From: Gelria sp.
GTDB lineage: Bacteria; Bacillota; Syntrophomonadia; Syntrophomonadales; Syntrophomonadaceae
Direction of reading: 5' to 3'
DNA: 17,664 nt
Assembly: GCA_012839665.1 (NCBI GenBank)
Contig: DUMX01000305.1
Location: forward strand, 1 to 17,664
The notes under the pieces were generated by a model. The model did not search any database. It had not been told where the DNA came from and worked only from the letters and a program-made list of their open reading frames with translations. Position 1 is the first letter of the stretch; every line of letters begins with the position of its first letter. Below, in pieces: positions 14,901 through 17,664 of this stretch. A program made the translations under genes and the position numbers.

Positions 14901-15396
14901 ACAGAAGGAGGCTCTGCACCAAGGTAATCTCAAAGGTATGTTCATTTTCGGAGAAGACCCGGTAGGGGCTGGCAGCCTGACTGCAGAGGAACTAAAACTG
15001 GCGGAACTGCTGGTAGTAGTAACCCCGTTTATGACTGCAACTGCTGAACTGGCCGATGTTATTTTCCCGGGCTCAACCCCGGTGGAAGTAGACGGCACTT
15101 ATATAGCGGCAGACCGGAAAGTAAAGCGGGTAAGCAGTGTACTCAACCCCATAGGTGGAAAGAATAACGAAGAGATTATATACGGCCTGGCAAGAGCCAT
15201 GCAGGTAAACCTGAATGATTACAAATCCCAGGCAGTTAAAGATAGTATCGAAACTGCAAAGCAGGTCATTGATATGAAGCAAGTATCAACAGAATTACTG
15301 CTGCCTGACAGCACTGAACTATTCAAGCCTGCCCCCATTCAAAACCCGGCCTTAAGAAAATTTAACGATAAGCTTAGCCGGGAAGGATTAATATAA
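11905..15396 (+). CDS. Fused GltD/NfnB-like and NuoG-like large subunit of an NAD(P)H:ferredoxin complex (Stn-type)
   Basis: A 1163-residue multidomain subunit, numbered from GTG 11905, which has AAGGAGGG 7 nt upstream. Order: [2Fe-2S] domain (Cys34, 45, 48, 62); GltD-type two-cluster region (about 94-155, ending RVCPHPCETAC); FAD domain with GAGPAGL (198-204); NAD(P)H domain with GGGNTAMD (328-335) and YRRTRAEMP; Cys-rich linker (562-573); 2x[4Fe-4S] ferredoxin (612-665); [4Fe-4S] site CSFCSTGC plus Cys721; then a shortened molybdopterin-fold domain ending about 1100. At the position of the FDH Sec/Cys it has Ser811 (TRYSARG), and the C-terminal cofactor-binding domain is absent, so it is not a formate dehydrogenase. 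Together with the NuoE/NuoF subunits it suggests electron exchange among NADH (FMN), NADPH (FAD) and ferredoxin, as in the Sporomusa-type Nfn. The exact reaction is inference. Confidence 0.85.
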   Translation: MFKINIDGKEIKGFKGQTILDVARENNINIPTLCYDERVKIYGGCGLCVVEAEGNPKLLRACATEITPGMVISTNNERIRASRKMTLELLLSDHIGDCRGSCINACPAHTDCQGYVGLIANREYREAVKLIKEKLPLPASLGRVCPHPCETACRWQLVEDPIAIAALKYWVADMDLESDNPYVPEIKPPTGKKVGIVGAGPAGLTAAYFLAQAGHEVIIYDAMPAGGGMLRYGIPEYRLPKAILDKEIKLIEQMGVKFQYNTRIGTDISLEHLIQKNDAVFIGIGAWLSSDMRAKGEDLPGVMGGIDFLREVALHGTVEIGGTVAIVGGGNTAMDAARTAVRLGAEKVMVLYRRTRAEMPAEDIEIIEAEEEGVEFRFLVAPIEILDRGGKAGAIHLQKMQLGEPDSSGRRRPVPIPGEEETIEVDTIISAIGQKVDPRGLEKLGLSKWGSIDVDEDTLVTNIPKVFAGGDGVTGPQIAIDAVAQGGKAAQSIIRYLNGDSIKVKEKYLAEQNNLTEEDFAGYEKIARMQMPHLDPEIRRHNFREVNLEIPEADVVAEANRCLECGCKDYFECRLIKYAGDYEVQPQRIEGDKRQEKLKESHPFIERNSEKCILCGLCVRICDEVMGVTALGLVHRGFESVVAPEFNLPLNQTPCISCGQCVSVCPTGALMEHYPITKNLPLELTETESVCSFCSTGCEPVINSKGSLIVRNVPKKDGLLCRKGRFGFEAFSKGRIDKPMVRRNGKLVEVSFAEAYKMATKTAQSITARYSSSALAVMISPAYTLEEAAAAAGFAKLALKTGNLSSFTRYSARGLAEVMGGKIPVSSFEELNSTNLILAVGSFNRSPIAAVKIRQAVQAGAKLMAISPEDTLFDNLAEVIINLENNTDILKEILAAAITEGLTVNNADKIYGYDNLKTELKSTNPGAESLNIAQAFAGAKKAIIIVDGHEVTQAGTQLLTNLALITGKIGSPRNGIIVVTPGANHLGLWNLGITACGCKQKEALHQGNLKGMFIFGEDPVGAGSLTAEELKLAELLVVVTPFMTATAELADVIFPGSTPVEVDGTYIAADRKVKRVSSVLNPIGGKNNEEIIYGLARAMQVNLNDYKSQAVKDSIETAKQVIDMKQVSTELLLPDSTELFKPAPIQNPALRKFNDKLSREGLI

Positions 15397-15432
15397 AACG
15401 ATAATTTTTAATTCATTAAGGTGGTGGACATT

Positions 15433-17427
15433 GTGTCCCTGACTATACCAGGATCAGATTTACATTTAGCCTGGAAAAAATTTATCGAAACTGGCGAAAC
15501 AACTAAAAACATCAATCCCGAAATAACTGATGCCTGGGAAAGATGTACTGCCGCTGGTGTAGACCCCTACGCCGGACGCAGTGAATTTGTTCTCGAGGAA
15601 GTCAAACTACGGGAAGTGCTGGAAGACCATCAGGAACTTATCGACCTGGCCCGGCCCTTTATGAACAACCTGTACAAATTTGTGGCCGGTTCCGGCTTCA
15701 TAGTCTTACTTTGTGATGAACATGGATACATTATGGAAACAATAGGAGACCGGGATGTAAAGGGCGATACCGATGAGCTTAATTTTCAGACCGGAGCACT
15801 ATGGACCGAAGAAGAAATCGGCAATAACGGAGTAGGTACTTCCCTGGTGATGAGAAGACCCTTCCAGGTTACCGGGTTTGAACATTTTTGTCGCAAACAC
15901 CATAAATGGACGTGCTCAGGCAGCCCCATTTTTAATGAAAACAGAGAAATGATTGGCATACTGGAAATGTCCGGTCCGGTGGAAAAGACCCATTTGCATA
16001 CCCTGGGTATGGTGGTGGCAGCGACCGAAGCTATTGAACACCAAATGCACATTCACCGTCAAAACCGCGAACTGACGATGCTTAATAACCGCATGTACAG
16101 CATAATCAACAGTGTAAGTGATGGCGTTATTATACTAGATAGCTTTGGGGAAATAATCCATGCCAACCCGGCTTTAGAACGTATTCTGGACCGGCGTTTA
16201 AATTTGTCCGGCAAAGCCATAGAAAACCTGGTGGAAAACACCCTGGTAATACGCGATATGTTAGTAAGCGGAAAAGGATTTAAGGACGTTGAACTGACCA
16301 TCCGTAATGGAACCAACCTGTCCTGTTTGGCCAGCGGTGAAGTGTTACGCGACGAACAAGGCCGCATTACCGGCGCTTCCGTATTTATAGATACCATCAA
16401 AAACGTACACAGCCTGGTTAATCGTTTCAGCGGTGCCCAGGCCACTTTCCAATTCGAAGATATCATCGGAGAGAGCGAAGAATTAATGGAAGCCATACGC
16501 ATTGGCACCCGGGCGGCCGTTTCCGATAGCAATGTATTATTACAAGGTGATAGCGGTACCGGCAAAGAAATATTTGCCCAGGCTATTCATAACCGCAGTT
16601 CCCGTGCTAACCACCCCTTTGTTGCCATCAACTGTGGTGCCATACCCAGAGAGCTGCTGGACAGCGAATTATTCGGTTATGTCGAAGGCGCCTTCACCGG
16701 AGCCAAAAAAGGCGGACGGCCCGGAAAATTTGAGATGGCCTCTGGAGGTACACTATTTTTAGATGAAATTGCCGATTTGCCCCTGGTCAAACAGGTAGCC
16801 TTGTTAAGGGTACTACAGGAACGTAAGATAATGCGCGTAGGCGGTAACCGAGTAATACCGGTAGATGTCCGCATCATCTGCGCCACCAATAAAAACCTGC
16901 TGGAACTGGTGAAAAAGGGCCATTTCCGGCATGACCTCTATTACCGCTTAAACGTTATATCAATAACATTACCACCCCTGAAGAATCGTAAAGAAGATAT
17001 TCTCCTCCTGCTCAACCATTTTCTGGAGTCATACAGCAAACGTATGAGTATATCTACTCCGGTTGTCGAACCGCAGGTACTTCATTACCTGCAAAATTAC
17101 AGTTGGCCGGGTAATGTACGAGAACTACAGAACGTAGTCGAGCGCATGCTAAACATTTCTGCGGGTAATAAACTGACTATGGACCACCTGCCCCCGGAAT
17201 TGATGCCCCAACCGGCTTATACCGAACCAGAGGAGCAAAGCATTGAGGTACCGACCCTGGAAGAAGAACGCAAACGCCTAAAAGAAATGCAGGCGCAGCA
17301 GGAAACCGAAGAAATAATAGCCCTGCTGACCGCTTGTGGAGGAAACGTTAGCGAAGTAGCCCGTAGAATGGGTATATCACGTAACACCCTCTATCGAAAA
17401 ATGCGCCAGTATAATATTATGAGGTAA
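15433..17427 (+). CDS. Sigma-54-dependent transcriptional activator, AcoR-like (GAF-PAS-AAA+-Fis)
   Basis: A 664-residue enhancer-binding protein. Domains (numbering from GTG 15433): N-terminal AcoR-type sensor with GAF fold (about 35-205, including WTEEEIGNNGVGTSL), PAS (about 220-325), AAA+ domain (about 340-570) with Walker A GDSGTGKE (372-379), the sigma-54 contact loop GAFTGA (419-424) and Walker B GGTLFLDEI (438-446), and a C-terminal Fis-type helix-turn-helix (about 626-660, NVSEVARRMGISRNTLYRKM). It has no receiver domain, so it likely senses a small molecule. The frame is open to GTG 15421, but AAGGTGGTG (15418-15426) is better placed as the ribosome site for GTG 15433. It follows the large-subunit gene by 36 bp and is probably co-transcribed. 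Its likely target is the sigma-54 promoter at 6692-6708. Confidence 0.92.
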   Translation: MSLTIPGSDLHLAWKKFIETGETTKNINPEITDAWERCTAAGVDPYAGRSEFVLEEVKLREVLEDHQELIDLARPFMNNLYKFVAGSGFIVLLCDEHGYIMETIGDRDVKGDTDELNFQTGALWTEEEIGNNGVGTSLVMRRPFQVTGFEHFCRKHHKWTCSGSPIFNENREMIGILEMSGPVEKTHLHTLGMVVAATEAIEHQMHIHRQNRELTMLNNRMYSIINSVSDGVIILDSFGEIIHANPALERILDRRLNLSGKAIENLVENTLVIRDMLVSGKGFKDVELTIRNGTNLSCLASGEVLRDEQGRITGASVFIDTIKNVHSLVNRFSGAQATFQFEDIIGESEELMEAIRIGTRAAVSDSNVLLQGDSGTGKEIFAQAIHNRSSRANHPFVAINCGAIPRELLDSELFGYVEGAFTGAKKGGRPGKFEMASGGTLFLDEIADLPLVKQVALLRVLQERKIMRVGGNRVIPVDVRIICATNKNLLELVKKGHFRHDLYYRLNVISITLPPLKNRKEDILLLLNHFLESYSKRMSISTPVVEPQVLHYLQNYSWPGNVRELQNVVERMLNISAGNKLTMDHLPPELMPQPAYTEPEEQSIEVPTLEEERKRLKEMQAQQETEEIIALLTACGGNVSEVARRMGISRNTLYRKMRQYNIMR

Positions 17428-17460
17428 GCGTGAAGGGGTAAGGAATAAACGTGAGGGGTT

Positions 17461-17490
17461 GTAGGGGCGAACCCATGTGTTCGCCCGCGG
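17461..17490 (+). repeat. Hairpin repeat, copy C
   Basis: GTAGG leads into GGGCGAAC (17465-17472), paired with GTTCGCCC (17479-17486) around loop CCATGT, then GCGG. It is a perfect 8-bp stem with the family flanks, 33 bp after the regulator stop codon. It could assist termination, but no T-run follows. Confidence 0.8.
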
Positions 17491-17518
17491 GTAGGCACTT
17501 CTGACCGGGCAGACGTTA

Positions 17519-17537
17519 ACGGATGTCAGACGTCAGA
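17519..17537 (+). repeat. Dispersed GATGTCAGA repeat, second copy
   Basis: ACGGATGTCAGACGTCAGA matches 3341-3359 with one substitution. It lies between hairpin copies C and D and, like the copy near 5256-5291, is directly next to a GTAGGGG hairpin, so the two repeat types tend to occur together. Confidence 0.65.
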
Positions 17538-17540
17538 ATT

Positions 17541-17570
17541 GTAGGGGCAGACTCATGTGTCTGCCCGCGG
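17541..17570 (+). repeat. Hairpin repeat, copy D
   Basis: GTAGG leads into GGGCAGAC (17545-17552), paired with GTCTGCCC (17559-17566) around loop TCATGT, then GCGG. It lies exactly 80 bp after copy C in the same orientation. Two stem positions differ from copy C, and both partners change so that pairing is kept. Confidence 0.8.
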
Positions 17571-17580
17571 CCTAACCACG

Positions 17581-17664
17581 TTATCCGCATCCATTTCCAT
17601 GCGCACCTTCTGGCAGCGCCCGTTTAAGCCATTTCTTCCTTCTATAAACTACCGCAAAAGTCAA
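17581..17664 (-). CDS. Possible 3' end of a minus-strand gene running off the right edge
   Basis: Read on the minus strand, one frame is open from the window edge for 27 codons to a TAA (17583-17581), giving a basic peptide that includes YRRKKWLKRALPEGAHGN and ends GCG. The other two minus frames stop quickly. It would be convergent with the regulator gene, with hairpins C and D between. I do not recognise it, and the span is too short to exclude chance. Confidence 0.25.
   Translation of the reverse strand: MTFAVVYRRKKWLKRALPEGAHGNGCG

Noticed and set aside
11905..15396. Annotation as formate dehydrogenase alpha subunit or as plain glutamate synthase small subunit
   Set aside because: There is no Sec/Cys ligand and no terminal cofactor domain, which excludes a catalytic FDH. 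There is no GltB partner, and the protein has many additional iron-sulfur domains, which excludes glutamate synthase.
16059..16565. A 168-codon minus-strand open frame
   Set aside because: It is antisense to the PAS and AAA+ region of the activator and has no supporting motif.

Overview
The window looks like chromosomal DNA of an anaerobic, spore-forming Gram-positive bacterium of the class Clostridia, plausibly a Syntrophomonadaceae-like syntroph (inference from gene content, not from a marker gene). Signs are a YteA-type DksA/TraR zinc-finger protein, a MurT/GatD pair for Gram-positive cell walls, a YtpB-type sesquarterpene synthase, TTG/GTG starts with strong GGAGG ribosome sites, a sigma-54 promoter with an AcoR-type activator, and a large flavin/iron-sulfur NAD(P)H complex. 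All twelve well-supported genes lie on the plus strand; there are no rRNA, tRNA, CRISPR or transposase genes.

Left part (1-6498), envelope and isoprenoids: YteA-like protein, GT4 glycosyltransferase, murT, gatD, a trans-polyprenyl diphosphate synthase and a tetraprenyl-beta-curcumene synthase homologue. MurT keeps its ligase P-loop, zinc ribbon and C-terminal partner motif, but GatD has Asp where the catalytic Cys should be. The last two genes probably act in sequence, long-chain prenyl diphosphate to C35 terpene.

Right part (6499-17427), a redox module. A near-perfect sigma-54 promoter with two upstream boxes 33 bp apart precedes an aldehyde dehydrogenase whose cofactor site suggests NADP+ use. 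Then come NAD kinase, and a NuoE / NuoF / large-subunit cluster. The large subunit fuses a [2Fe-2S] domain, a GltD/NfnB-like FAD-NADPH domain, ferredoxin clusters and a NuoG-like molybdopterin-fold domain that has lost the catalytic Cys/Sec. The set resembles the Sporomusa-type (Stn) electron-bifurcating transhydrogenase linking NADH, NADPH and ferredoxin. It is followed at once by a GAF-PAS-AAA+-Fis sigma-54 activator, the obvious candidate regulator of the aldehyde dehydrogenase promoter.

Short dispersed repeats are frequent. Four hairpins share flanks (GTAGGG...) and loops while their stems vary with compensatory changes. GAGGTCGGAGG-type repeats run into gene ends and supply C-terminal codons, a stop codon and a ribosome binding site. 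A 23-bp leader repeat precedes two genes. The right edge (17428-17664) holds two hairpin copies and possibly the end of a minus-strand gene.
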